DNA of 5,847 nucleotides from Saprospiraceae bacterium (GCA_027009605.1 JALVCY010000027.1:1-5847), one strand, 5' to 3'; numbered from the stretch's first letter, positions 1-5,557 are shown. Numbers and translations: made by a program. Notes: a model not told the origin generated them from the sequence alone.

Positions 1-235
1 CAAATGGAAGTAGATTGACAAAATCAAATCCAATGGCTCTATGCACATTTGGAATGTCCAAAAATTTCATGATAATTAATAGCTTTACCAAGGATGTTCG
101 ATTATAAATGCTTCGAGTGTCTTGAGATACCTTCCATTCACTTTTTGACAGTGTTGAATGGATTAGGGATGCTACTTTTCCTGATTTCTTAATAAAGCTT
201 CCTATTGTTTCAAAAAAATGTGTATCTTTGTGCAT
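1..235 (-). CDS. Transposase-like protein, N-terminal part (gene runs off the left edge)
   Basis: The minus strand is open without a stop from the TAA (plus-strand TTA) at 254 to the window edge. The only ATG in frame is at 235-233. It gives 78 residues starting MHKDTHFFETIGSFIKK, followed by a basic, hydrophobic stretch around residues 50-60 (SLVKLLIIMKFLDIP) and ending near FDFVNLLPF. The other two minus frames are broken repeatedly. The opening MHKDTHF and the helical KLLIIMKFLDIPNVH stretch resemble the N-terminal region of IS4-like DDE transposases of Bacteroidota; this is pattern recognition, not an alignment, and the catalytic DDE domain would lie outside the window. Context agrees: the leader carries a large inverted repeat with opposed promoters, and the next gene (354-743) has lost its 5' end, as expected beside an insertion. 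Coding is fairly likely; the transposase identity is moderate. Confidence 0.6.
   Translation of the reverse strand, partial: MHKDTHFFETIGSFIKKSGKVASLIHSTLSKSEWKVSQDTRSIYNRTSLVKLLIIMKFLDIPNVHRAIGFDFVNLLPF
223..230 (+). promoter_or_regulatory. Outward promoter-like element inside the transposase start region
   Basis: TATCTTTG matches TAnnTTTG on the plus strand. A TTG at 205-207 could act as the upstream element, but the spacing of about 15 nt is shorter than usual. The predicted start, about 4 nt after the final G, is near 234, the first base of the inverted-repeat arm. It lies within codons of the minus-strand gene, so a chance match cannot be excluded. Confidence 0.35.
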
Positions 236-314
236 GAGCTTTTTTTTGTTTGATTAGAACTCTAAGATACTGATTATTAGTGACTTAGAGCAAACTTAAA
301 AGCTCATTTTTTTT
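234..314 (+). ncRNA. Candidate antisense stem-loop RNA opposite the transposase leader
   Basis: This stretch folds back almost end to end. The outer arms ATGAGCTTTT (234-243) and AAAAGCTCAT (298-307) are perfect complements. GTTTG (248-252) pairs with CAAAC (291-295), CTCTAAG (260-266) pairs with CTTAGAG (284-290), and a small inner stem (268-272 with 278-282) closes a five-base loop. Eight T residues follow at 307-314, as in an intrinsic terminator. With the promoter-like element at 223-230 this would give a plus-strand RNA of about 75-80 nt, complementary to the transposase leader and to the first two bases of its start codon. The structure is seen directly. That it is a transcribed regulator, as RNA-OUT is in IS10, is inference; it could instead be a terminator or a structure acting only in the minus-strand mRNA. 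Confidence 0.4.
291..298 (-). promoter_or_regulatory. Inward -7 promoter element of the transposase-like gene
   Basis: Read on the minus strand this is TAAGTTTG, a perfect match to the Bacteroidota -7 consensus TAnnTTTG. Transcription would start near 287, leaving about 50 nt of leader before the ATG at 235. No good -33 TTTG is seen at the usual distance, so the assignment rests on the -7 match and its position. The start point would lie inside the outer inverted-repeat arm at 298-307, so native transcripts would lack that arm. Confidence 0.45.
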
Positions 315-353
315 CCTTTTTTAACTACCGAAAGTTAAGTAAATTATTTTGAA

Positions 354-743
354 TTGCCTGAAATAATTCCTACTCATTTTAATGGAATTGGAAAAGCAGA
401 TGGATTTGGAAATAAAGCCAATATTTTGATCTTGCCATTTGTATCGACATTATTATTCGTTGGATTGACCATTTTGAATAAATATCCACACGTTTTTAAT
501 TATCCGAGTGAAATAACAAATGAAAACGCATTGCACCATTATACGAATGCGACTCGATTGATAAGATACTTGAAATTAATAATAGTAATTATTTTTGGAT
601 TAATCGTTTTTAAAACAATACAAAATGTAAAAGGAAGTGCAGATGGACTTGGAACTTGGTTTTTACCTTCAATAATTGCAATGATTTTTATTCCTATCAT
701 TTATTTTTTAATGAATACAAATAGAAAAAAGAAAAACAACTGA
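354..743 (+). CDS. DUF1648 membrane protein, 5'-truncated (probable insertion-damaged remnant)
   Basis: From a TTG at 354 the frame encodes 129 residues. Residues 2-21 hold the DUF1648 signature: Pro and Glu, then IPTHFN, then Gly-x-x-Ala-Asp-Gly and a Lys. A second family block follows at 44-75 (PHVFNYP, then TNENALHHYTNATRLIRYLK). Hydrophobic segments lie near 24-41, 74-89 and 102-120, and the tail is basic (NRKKKNN), so this is an inner-membrane protein; the family's role is not established. In full-length relatives the LPxxIPTHFN block is preceded by a transmembrane helix, so roughly 30-40 residues are missing. In-frame codons before the TTG (VNYFE) still look family-like, but a TAA at 336-338 closes the frame and no ATG is available. 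The missing start sits next to the insertion-sequence-like leader ending near 314, so the gene was probably cut by that insertion. Expression is doubtful; the fragment identity is well supported. Confidence 0.75.
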   Translation: MPEIIPTHFNGIGKADGFGNKANILILPFVSTLLFVGLTILNKYPHVFNYPSEITNENALHHYTNATRLIRYLKLIIVIIFGLIVFKTIQNVKGSADGLGTWFLPSIIAMIFIPIIYFLMNTNRKKKNN

Positions 744-1040
744 ATAAAATACCGGCTACAACTAATAATATAGTGCTTTTGGAGAAAGTGCTAAACCCAA
801 AGATGAGAGCGTTTAATAAACATGGTACAAACCCGATTATTTGGTGCTTTGAAAGGTCAAATGTTCCAGTTCCCCTAAACAACTAGACAAAATTCCGAAA
901 GTAACAGAGTGATTTTGGGCAAGGCCAATATCTTTCGGAGCAGCAGGGTAAACGAAAGAAAAAAATTAGAATATAAAAATAATAAATATCTTTGGCCGGG
1001 AGTGGAAAATTTGCATAGAAAGGTGAAATTTAACTCATTG
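744..1040. other. Intergenic stretch without a supported gene
   Basis: No frame on either strand gives a convincing product here. A 61-codon minus-strand frame (697-882) has no recognisable family and overlaps the end of the DUF1648 gene. A TATCTTTG at 987-994 matches the -7 consensus on the plus strand but has no -33 partner and no gene downstream of it. The DNA could be decayed coding sequence, but nothing can be identified. Confidence 0.5.
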
Positions 1041-1182
1041 GCAATCAATACCTTAGTGAGTTCTTAGTGGCAACTTCGTGTCCTTAGTGGTTAGGCATTA
1101 CATTTTTCCTTACCACTAAGGACACTTTAGATAACACTAAGTTTACACTAAGAAATGCTTCAAATTCTTGGTATTGGATTGC
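1041..1182. repeat. Long imperfect palindrome built from CTTAGTG words
   Basis: The centre is a perfect 14-bp inverted repeat, GTGTCCTTAGTGGT (1078-1091) against ACCACTAAGGACAC (1112-1125), with a 20-base loop. The outer ends also pair: GCAATCAATACC (1041-1052) against GGTATTGGATTGC (1170-1182), with one bulged base. Between them CTTAGTG occurs three times on the left (1052, 1063, 1083) and its complement CACTAAG three times on the right. CTTAGTG-rich segments of this kind are common in Bacteroidota intergenic DNA. It begins about 110 bp past the rel stop codon, so a role in 3'-end formation is possible but unproven. Confidence 0.75.
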
Positions 1183-1294
1183 TAAAATTTGGATGAGAAA
1201 TGGTTTACATAGAGACTAACATATTGACATATTATAAAAATTTTCTTTCCTTTACCTTGTCGGAGCAAGCACAACAATTGAGCATCAAGTGGTG

Positions 1295-3484
1295 CTAAGT
1301 ATTGCGGACGACATTGCGGACACCATCAATTTTTTTCAGTTCGATAATTGCTTTGTGCAATTGGTTGTTGTTATTAACGACCAAGCGCAATTTTCCTTCA
1401 AAAAAACCATCATGCCCATCAATCGAAAAGGAGCGGATATTCAGCCCCAAAGTAGAAGAAATCGTACTCGAAATAGCTTGAATGACCCCTACACCTTTGT
1501 CCACTCCGGTGATAATCAAATCTGTGTAATATTGATTGGAAGTACTTTTGCCCCATTCCGCTTTGTGAACATTGTTGGCTCGGCTGGCTAGCAGATTTTC
1601 GGCATTTGGGCAAGTAGTGCGGTGTATCTTCATGCCCGTGGCAGATACGTAGGCAAAAATGTCATCACCTAAAACGGGGTTGCAGCAAGGCGCTAAGGAA
1701 TAGGAAAATTTGTCACCGGCCTGTCCATCAATGATAATCTGGCTCTGGTGAATGGCTTCAAAGTCATGCTTGCTTTTAGTGGTTTTAGGTAGCTCAATTT
1801 TTTCTTCCTTTGACTTTTGGGTTAGGTCAAATTTGTTGTCCACGATAGGAAACTTCTTGAGCTCCAATAAGTTAATGTTTTCTTCCGCAATGGCATAGTA
1901 GAACTCTAAGCGGTTTTCAAAGCCATAATATCTGGCCAAATTATCTACATTGGGCTCGAGTTCGACTTTGAGAGCGTTGAGCTTGCGCAAAAGAGCTTCT
2001 TTGCCAAAACTGGCCTGCAGACCCTTTTCTTCACGGAGTGCAGCGCGGATTTTCGATTTGGCTTTACCGGTGACGACAAAGGACAACCAGTCCTTGTTGG
2101 GCTTTCTTTTTTTGGACGTTGTGACGGATACTTGGTCTCCATTTTTGAGCAAGTAACTAAATGGTACCAACTTGCTATTCACCTTGATGGTGGCACAAGT
2201 AATGCCCACTTCGCTATGGATAGAAAAGGCAAAATCTAGAGCTGTAGCGCCCAAAGGAAGTATTTTCATATCTCCTTTTGGGGTAAAGACATGGACTTCT
2301 TCACTAAAGAGATGAGATTTGAAATCGGACAAAAACTCTAAGGCATTGTGGTCGGAGCTTTCGATGGTGTCGCGGACAGTTTCCAGCCATTTTTCATAGA
2401 CGTTGTCGTCGTTGTCTTTGACGCCTTTGTATTTCCAATGGGCGGCAAATCCCCTTTCGGCAATCTCATTCATACGGTTAGATCGAATTTGTATTTCTAC
2501 AAATTTTCCGTAAGGGCCGATGACCGTGGTGTGAAGAGATTCGTAACCGTTGGATTTTGGGGTGGTGACCCAGTCCTTAAGCCTTTCGGGAATGGGGCTG
2601 TAAAAATCAGTAACAACAGAATAAATTTGCCAGCATTCTGATTTTTCTTTTTCGACCGGGACGTCAATGATAATTCTAATCGCAAACAAGTCGTAAATCT
2701 CTTCAAAAGCGACTTCTTTGCCCTTTATCTTGTTGTGAATAGAATAGATGGACTTAGGGCGGCCGATAATTTCAAAAGGGATATTGAGTCCTTTGATGGC
2801 TCTTTTGAGTGGCCTGACAAAGTTTTTGATATATTCATTCCGGTCTCTTTTGGTTTCGTTAAGTTTGCGGCTAATTTCGTTATAAGTCTCTCTGTCTGTG
2901 ATTTTTAGCCATAGGTCTTCGAGCTCAGATTTAATATTATAAATACCCAGTCGGTGGGCGAGTGGGATGTAAATGTATTTGGTTTCGGCGGCAATTCTTT
3001 GTTGTTTGTGTTTGGGCATGGAGCCGATAGTCCGCATATTATGGAGTCGGTCAGCGATTTTGATTAAGACCACCCGGACGTCCACGAGCAAGGTGCGTAG
3101 TACCTTTCGGAAATTTTCTGCTTGTTTGTTTTGGATATTTCTATCGGAATCTAATTTGGTCAAACCATCCACAATAATGGCGATTTTGTCTCCAAATTCT
3201 TGTCTCAATTCGTCCAAAGTAATATCCGTATCTTCGACGACATCATGGAGTAGAGCGGCAATGACCGCAGTGGGTCCCAATTCGATTTCTTCGGCACAAA
3301 TTTTGGCGACGGCAATCGGGTGTGTGATATAGGGTTCTCCTGATTTTCGGCGTTGATCTTTATGAGCTTCTCGAGCGAGCTCAAACGCTTTTTGGATATT
3401 GAGCCGGTCATCATTGTCCATCTTGGGCCGAATGGCCTCTAATAATCCTGCATAGGCTTCTTGTATAATAATATCGTCTTCCAT
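1295..3484 (-). CDS. rel: Bifunctional (p)ppGpp synthetase/hydrolase, Rel/SpoT family
   Basis: This cytosolic enzyme makes (p)ppGpp by moving pyrophosphate from ATP to GTP or GDP, and hydrolyses it again, setting the stringent response to starvation. The 729 residues are full length with the long Rel domain order. The N-terminal HD hydrolase (about 30-190) keeps its metal and catalytic residues: ITHP with His55, HDVVED at 80-85, and IADRLHN at 143-149 with Asp145 and Asn149. The synthetase (about 235-350) has GRPKSIYSI at 241-249, YDLFAIR with Asp265, GYESLH at 313-318 and FVEIQIR with Glu330. A TGS domain follows at about 396-456 (VHVFTPKGD). The conserved Cys/His region has Cys600, Cys601, His621 and Cys625. 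A C-terminal ACT domain spans about 653-727. Both active sites look intact, so bifunctional activity is expected. The ATG at 3484 fits the usual N-terminus, and AGGA lies 7 nt upstream of it. The gene stands alone, with repeat-rich DNA on both sides. Confidence 0.97.
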   Translation of the reverse strand: MEDDIIIQEAYAGLLEAIRPKMDNDDRLNIQKAFELAREAHKDQRRKSGEPYITHPIAVAKICAEEIELGPTAVIAALLHDVVEDTDITLDELRQEFGDKIAIIVDGLTKLDSDRNIQNKQAENFRKVLRTLLVDVRVVLIKIADRLHNMRTIGSMPKHKQQRIAAETKYIYIPLAHRLGIYNIKSELEDLWLKITDRETYNEISRKLNETKRDRNEYIKNFVRPLKRAIKGLNIPFEIIGRPKSIYSIHNKIKGKEVAFEEIYDLFAIRIIIDVPVEKEKSECWQIYSVVTDFYSPIPERLKDWVTTPKSNGYESLHTTVIGPYGKFVEIQIRSNRMNEIAERGFAAHWKYKGVKDNDDNVYEKWLETVRDTIESSDHNALEFLSDFKSHLFSEEVHVFTPKGDMKILPLGATALDFAFSIHSEVGITCATIKVNSKLVPFSYLLKNGDQVSVTTSKKRKPNKDWLSFVVTGKAKSKIRAALREEKGLQASFGKEALLRKLNALKVELEPNVDNLARYYGFENRLEFYYAIAEENINLLELKKFPIVDNKFDLTQKSKEEKIELPKTTKSKHDFEAIHQSQIIIDGQAGDKFSYSLAPCCNPVLGDDIFAYVSATGMKIHRTTCPNAENLLASRANNVHKAEWGKSTSNQYYTDLIITGVDKGVGVIQAISSTISSTLGLNIRSFSIDGHDGFFEGKLRLVVNNNNQLHKAIIELKKIDGVRNVVRNT

Positions 3485-3518
3485 GGGGTAGTCCTGTCAG
3501 TCAAAAAAAAAGAAGGCG

Positions 3519-3526
3519 TAAAGGTA
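3519..3526 (-). promoter_or_regulatory. Weak -7 promoter candidate for rel
   Basis: On the minus strand this reads TACCTTTA, one base off TAnnTTTG. It would start transcription near 3515, about 30 nt before the rel ATG. No -33 TTTG is visible. The rest of 3485-3610 holds no gene, only three GGTCTTTGG copies (3556-3600) around a GC-rich patch (GGCGCGCCGGTGGCGC, 3572-3587). Confidence 0.25.
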
Positions 3527-3616
3527 GGGGTTTTTGGGGATAAATGCTTTTTATTGGTCTTTGGTCTTTGGGGCGCGCCGGTGGCGCTTTTGGTCTTTGG
3601 CTTCGTTTATTTCATT

Positions 3617-3651
3617 ATTCGGCATTCGTTATTCATCATTCGATATTCTGT
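3617..3651. repeat. Heptad array ATTCGNN, block 1
   Basis: Five consecutive 7-bp units run without gaps: ATTCGGC, ATTCGTT, ATTCATC, ATTCGAT and ATTCTGT. The first three bases never change and the last two vary most. The array opens the first 258-bp unit and is followed by TTAGTTTAGG and the GTTGA array. Confidence 0.8.
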
Positions 3652-3663
3652 TTAGTTTAGGGG

Positions 3664-3730
3664 GTTGAGAAAGTTGAAGAAGTTGATTCGCTCGCAAGCT
3701 TCGCTAGTTGATTCGCTTCGCTAGTTGAGA
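3664..3730. repeat. GTTGA array with hairpin spacers, copy 1
   Basis: The core GTTGA recurs at 3664, 3673, 3682, 3707 and 3724. The first intervals are 9 bp (GTTGAGAAA, GTTGAAGAA). The later ones are longer and carry TTCGC-type palindromic spacers such as GCTCGCAAGC and GCTTCGC. The repeated GTTGA phase is not coding. Confidence 0.8.
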
Positions 3731-3764
3731 AGTTTGGGTATTAGTTTGGGATTTTTTCTTTATC

Positions 3765-3792
3765 ATTAGACATTCGGGATTCTGCATTTGAT
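3765..3792. repeat. Heptad array ATTCGNN, degenerate block 2
   Basis: Four consecutive heptads, ATTAGAC, ATTCGGG, ATTCTGC and ATTTGAT, keep the 7-bp phase although the consensus has eroded. A more decayed counterpart lies about 258 bp downstream, around 4015-4050. Confidence 0.65.
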
Positions 3793-3874
3793 GTAGTTGT
3801 AAGATTTTTTAGCTGCCTAGCCGTTATACCGTTAAACTGCGACACCATTATACCGTGTGGGATTTTACTTCATT

Positions 3875-3909
3875 ATTCGGCATTCGTTATTCATCATTCG
3901 ATATTCTGT
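3875..3909. repeat. Heptad array ATTCGNN, block 3 (copy of block 1)
   Basis: It is identical in all five heptads to the block at 3617-3651 and is part of the 258-bp duplication. It is preceded by GGGATTTTACTTCATT, a lead-in seen in nearly the same form before the block at 5789. Confidence 0.8.
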
Positions 3910-3921
3910 TTAGTTTAGGGG

Positions 3922-3988
3922 GTTGAGAAAGTTGAAGAAGTTGATTCGCTCACAAGCTTCGCTAGTTGATTCGCTTCGCTAGTTGAGA
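3922..3988. repeat. GTTGA array with hairpin spacers, copy 2
   Basis: This is the second copy of the array at 3664-3730, differing only at 3952 (A instead of G), which breaks the CGC of the long spacer. Core spacing is unchanged. Confidence 0.8.
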
Positions 3989-4087
3989 GATATGGATTTT
4001 TGATTGGGATTTTACTTCATTCTTGGATATTTGGGAATCTGTATTTGATATTTTTAACTGCCTAATCGTTAAACCGCTATACCGCTT

Positions 4088-4158
4088 GCTTCGGCGTTCA
4101 ATTTGTGCTACGCACGTTCAATTTGCCCTTCGGGCGTTCAAATGCCTTCGGCGTTCAA
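4088..4158. repeat. CGTTCAA tandem array with variable small-palindrome spacers
   Basis: CGTTCAA occurs four times, at 4095, 4115, 4135 and 4152 (spacing 20, 20 and 17 bp), usually followed by TTTG or ATG. Each core is preceded by a different short palindrome: GCTTCGGC, TGC-TAC-GCA (4106-4114), GCCC-TTC-GGGC (4125-4135) and GCC-TTC-GGC (4144-4152). The core is kept while the stem sequence changes and the three-base centre stays TTC or TAC. No protein is encoded. Confidence 0.8.
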
Positions 4159-4198
4159 GGGGGACGCTCTTGGCTGCCTAGCCGTTAAACCACGGGTG

Positions 4199-4618
4199 CA
4201 GTCGGGTTTTGTCCCCATTGACCCTTTTCGATTATTTGTAATGGGCGTAAGTTTCTAGGAAAAAATGCGGCTAAAGCCTGTCTCCTGCTTAGTTTTTATC
4301 CGTCAGCTAAAGCAGACGGTAAAAGCTAAAAGTAGATATTCCGGAAAAAGTCCAAATGCCTTGGCTTTAGCCTGCTTTACTGGTAGTTTTAACGGACGAA
4401 GCAGAAGTAAAACTATTGGGGACTTTAGCTTATTTTACCGTTGGTTTTACTTTACCAATGGTTTCAACCAACGGACAGGAAGCAAAACAATTCGGGGCTT
4501 TAGCCCCATTGACTGAACAAATAAAAATAAAATTATACGGCTAAAGTCAAGTAGGGGCTAATTCTTCAAGTCAAATTACTGTGATACTTATCGAAAAGTA
4601 AGGGACAAAGCCCGACTG
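4199..4618. mobile_element. About 420-bp non-coding element with terminal inverted repeats (MITE-like)
   Basis: The ends are inverted repeats: CAGTCGGGTTTTGTCCC (4199-4215) against the complement of 4602-4618, with 16 of 17 bases matching. A second matching block lies further in, CTTTTCGAT (4224-4232) against ATCGAAAAG (4590-4598). Inside are six GGCTTTAGCC/GGCTAAAGCC-type words (near 4269, 4305, 4363, 4423, 4497 and 4539). A hairpin CCGTTGGTT/AACCAACGG sits at 4438-4446/4466-4474, and a diverged direct repeat at about 4387-4429 and 4462-4503 contains AACGGAC, then AAAAC and GGGG-CTTTAGC. No transposase fits in it, and an 83-codon plus-strand frame (4265-4516) is explained by the direct repeat. 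It could be a non-autonomous mobile element or an intergenic palindromic repeat family; no clear target-site duplication was seen. Confidence 0.55.
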
Positions 4619-4623
4619 TGCCC
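4602..4623 (-). terminator. Possible terminator hairpin behind the DUF58 gene
   Basis: On the minus strand GGGCACA pairs with TGTCCC across a nine-base loop, with one bulged C, beginning one base after the TAA stop at 4627-4625. TTACTTTT follows, a poor T-tract. The same bases form the right inverted repeat of the 4199-4618 element, so the role may be borrowed. Support is weak. Confidence 0.3.
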
Positions 4624-4624
4624 T

Positions 4625-5545
4625 TTAGACATTCATTTTCTTGCGCCGGATCAGATAGGCTTGTAAGATTTCTTTAAAACCTTTGTTGATGTCCGCTTCT
4701 ACGAAGTCGATTTTGTATTGGAGGCATTTGAGTTTTAGGGCGTCGGTGTAGGATTGGACTTGTTGGGTGTAGTGGGCTTTGATTTGGTTGGGTTGCAATT
4801 TGATGCGTTCTCCGGTTTCCATGTCTTCAAATTCGTAGGGTCGGTTGTCAAAATCAAAGTCGATTTCTTTATCTTTGTTGACGACGTGGAAAAGGATGAC
4901 CTCGTGTTTGCTGTATTTTAGGTGTTGGAGTGCGGAGAAGAGCTCGTTTTGCTTGTCAACATCATCAAACATGTCACTGAAGATGACCACCAAAGAGCGT
5001 TTATGGATGGAATCCGCAATATTATGAAGCGCGGCGGCTGCATTGGTTTGTTTGCGGGAGGTGTCTGCCAGCATTTTTTGCAAAAATACCGTTAACAATT
5101 TGAAGTGTTGGTTGCTGGATTTTGCTTTGGTATGGGTTTCTATGCTTTCGCCAAAAATAGAAAGGCCGAAGGCATCCCTTTGTTTTTGGAGTAAAGTCAT
5201 CAAAGAAGCAGCCGCTAAAGCGGAGAATTCTAATTTGCTCAAACCGGCGCCGGCTTCCGAATTGGCCTTCAAAAGCATGGATGAAGAATGGTCTATGACG
5301 ATTTGGCAGCGTAGATTGGTTTCTTCTTCGTATTTTTTGCTAAACAACTTGTTGGTACGGGCATAGACCTTCCAATCAATGGTCTTGGTGGATTCGCCTT
5401 GATTGTAGAGCCGGTGCTCTGCAAATTCGACGGAAAACCCATGAAAAGGACTCCGGTGAAGCCCAATGATGAAGCCTTCCACGACTTGCTTGGCCAACAA
5501 TTCTAAATTTAAATCTCTAACCTGATGCTTTTCAAATATATCCAT
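4625..5545 (-). CDS. DUF58 family protein with vWA-like domain
   Basis: The 306-residue product has the DUF58 signature near its N-terminus: GLHRSPFHGFSVEFAEHR (28-45) and YNQGESTKTIDWKVYART (47-64), then KKYEEETNL. A von Willebrand A-like fold follows. Its metal-site motif is complete: Asp-His-Ser-Ser-Ser at 85-89, a Thr candidate at 167 and Asp191 in VVIFSDMFDD. No signal peptide or membrane segment is apparent, so it should be cytosolic. DUF58 proteins are usually encoded beside a MoxR-type AAA+ ATPase and, in Bacteroidota, often near Bat aerotolerance genes; they are thought to act with the ATPase in assembling or activating other proteins, but the target is unknown. Neither partner lies within the window: 300 bp of repeats precede the gene and a repeat element follows it. 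The ATG at 5545 gives a normal family start, and a -7 promoter element sits 5 bp upstream. Confidence 0.93.
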   Translation of the reverse strand: MDIFEKHQVRDLNLELLAKQVVEGFIIGLHRSPFHGFSVEFAEHRLYNQGESTKTIDWKVYARTNKLFSKKYEEETNLRCQIVIDHSSSMLLKANSEAGAGLSKLEFSALAAASLMTLLQKQRDAFGLSIFGESIETHTKAKSSNQHFKLLTVFLQKMLADTSRKQTNAAAALHNIADSIHKRSLVVIFSDMFDDVDKQNELFSALQHLKYSKHEVILFHVVNKDKEIDFDFDNRPYEFEDMETGERIKLQPNQIKAHYTQQVQSYTDALKLKCLQYKIDFVEADINKGFKEILQAYLIRRKKMNV

Positions 5546-5549
5546 ATCG

Positions 5550-5557
5550 CAAATGTA
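5550..5557 (-). promoter_or_regulatory. -7 promoter element of the DUF58 gene, nearly leaderless
   Basis: On the minus strand this is TACATTTG, a perfect TAnnTTTG. Only four bases separate it from the ATG at 5545, so transcription would begin at or next to the start codon. There is no -33 TTTG at the usual distance; an A-tract (5563-5570 on the minus strand) lies between. Confidence 0.5.

Larger units (their letters stand above)
3611..4085. repeat. Tandem duplication of a 258-bp composite repeat unit
   Basis: Positions 3611-3730 and 3869-3988 are 120-bp direct repeats at an offset of 258, differing by one base (G at 3694, A at 3952). What follows each copy is also related but much more diverged: TTGGGATTTT, degenerate heptads, then a CTGCCTA..CGTTA block and TATACCG words (about 3745-3840 against about 4003-4085). 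Each unit therefore holds a heptad array, TTAGTTTAGG, a GTTGA array and a CTGCCTA block. There is no coding potential. The sharp difference in conservation between the two halves suggests a recent exchange or conversion limited to the first half. Confidence 0.9.
3812..4187. repeat. Three dispersed copies of the GCTGCCTAGCCGTTA block
   Basis: The 15-bp word occurs at 3812-3826 and 4173-4187 exactly, and as ACTGCCTAATCGTTA at 4057-4071. The copies are followed by TATACCG, AAACCG or AAACC words. The first two copies belong to the 258-bp duplication; the third stands directly before the terminal-inverted-repeat element at 4199. Confidence 0.75.

Noticed and set aside
697..882. Minus-strand frame of 61 codons with a hydrophobic C-terminal half
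   Set aside because: It overlaps the end of the DUF1648 gene, resembles no family and its hydrophobic part lies partly opposite the membrane-coding region; a chance frame is more likely.
987..994. TATCTTTG promoter-like match on the plus strand
   Set aside because: There is no -33 element and no plus-strand gene downstream before the rel gene on the opposite strand; single matches are expected by chance in AT-rich DNA.
1235..1275. Possible terminator hairpin (CTTG/CAAG) after rel
   Set aside because: The stem is four pairs with no adequate T-tract on the minus strand.
1289..1591. Plus-strand frame of 100 codons opposite the rel 3' end
   Set aside because: It is a shadow of the rel coding sequence; the same holds for the other frames inside 1295-3484.
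3664..3988. GTTGA arrays considered as a CRISPR array
   Set aside because: The repeat core is only five bases, spacing is irregular (9-25 bp), spacers are palindromic and repeated between copies, and no cas gene is present.
4265..4516. Plus-strand frame of 83 codons with an internally repeated SKTI..FS motif
   Set aside because: The apparent protein repeat is a translation of the DNA direct repeat within the 4199-4618 element, and there is no family signature.
5043..5366. Plus-strand frame of 107 codons
   Set aside because: It lies wholly antisense to the well-supported DUF58 gene.
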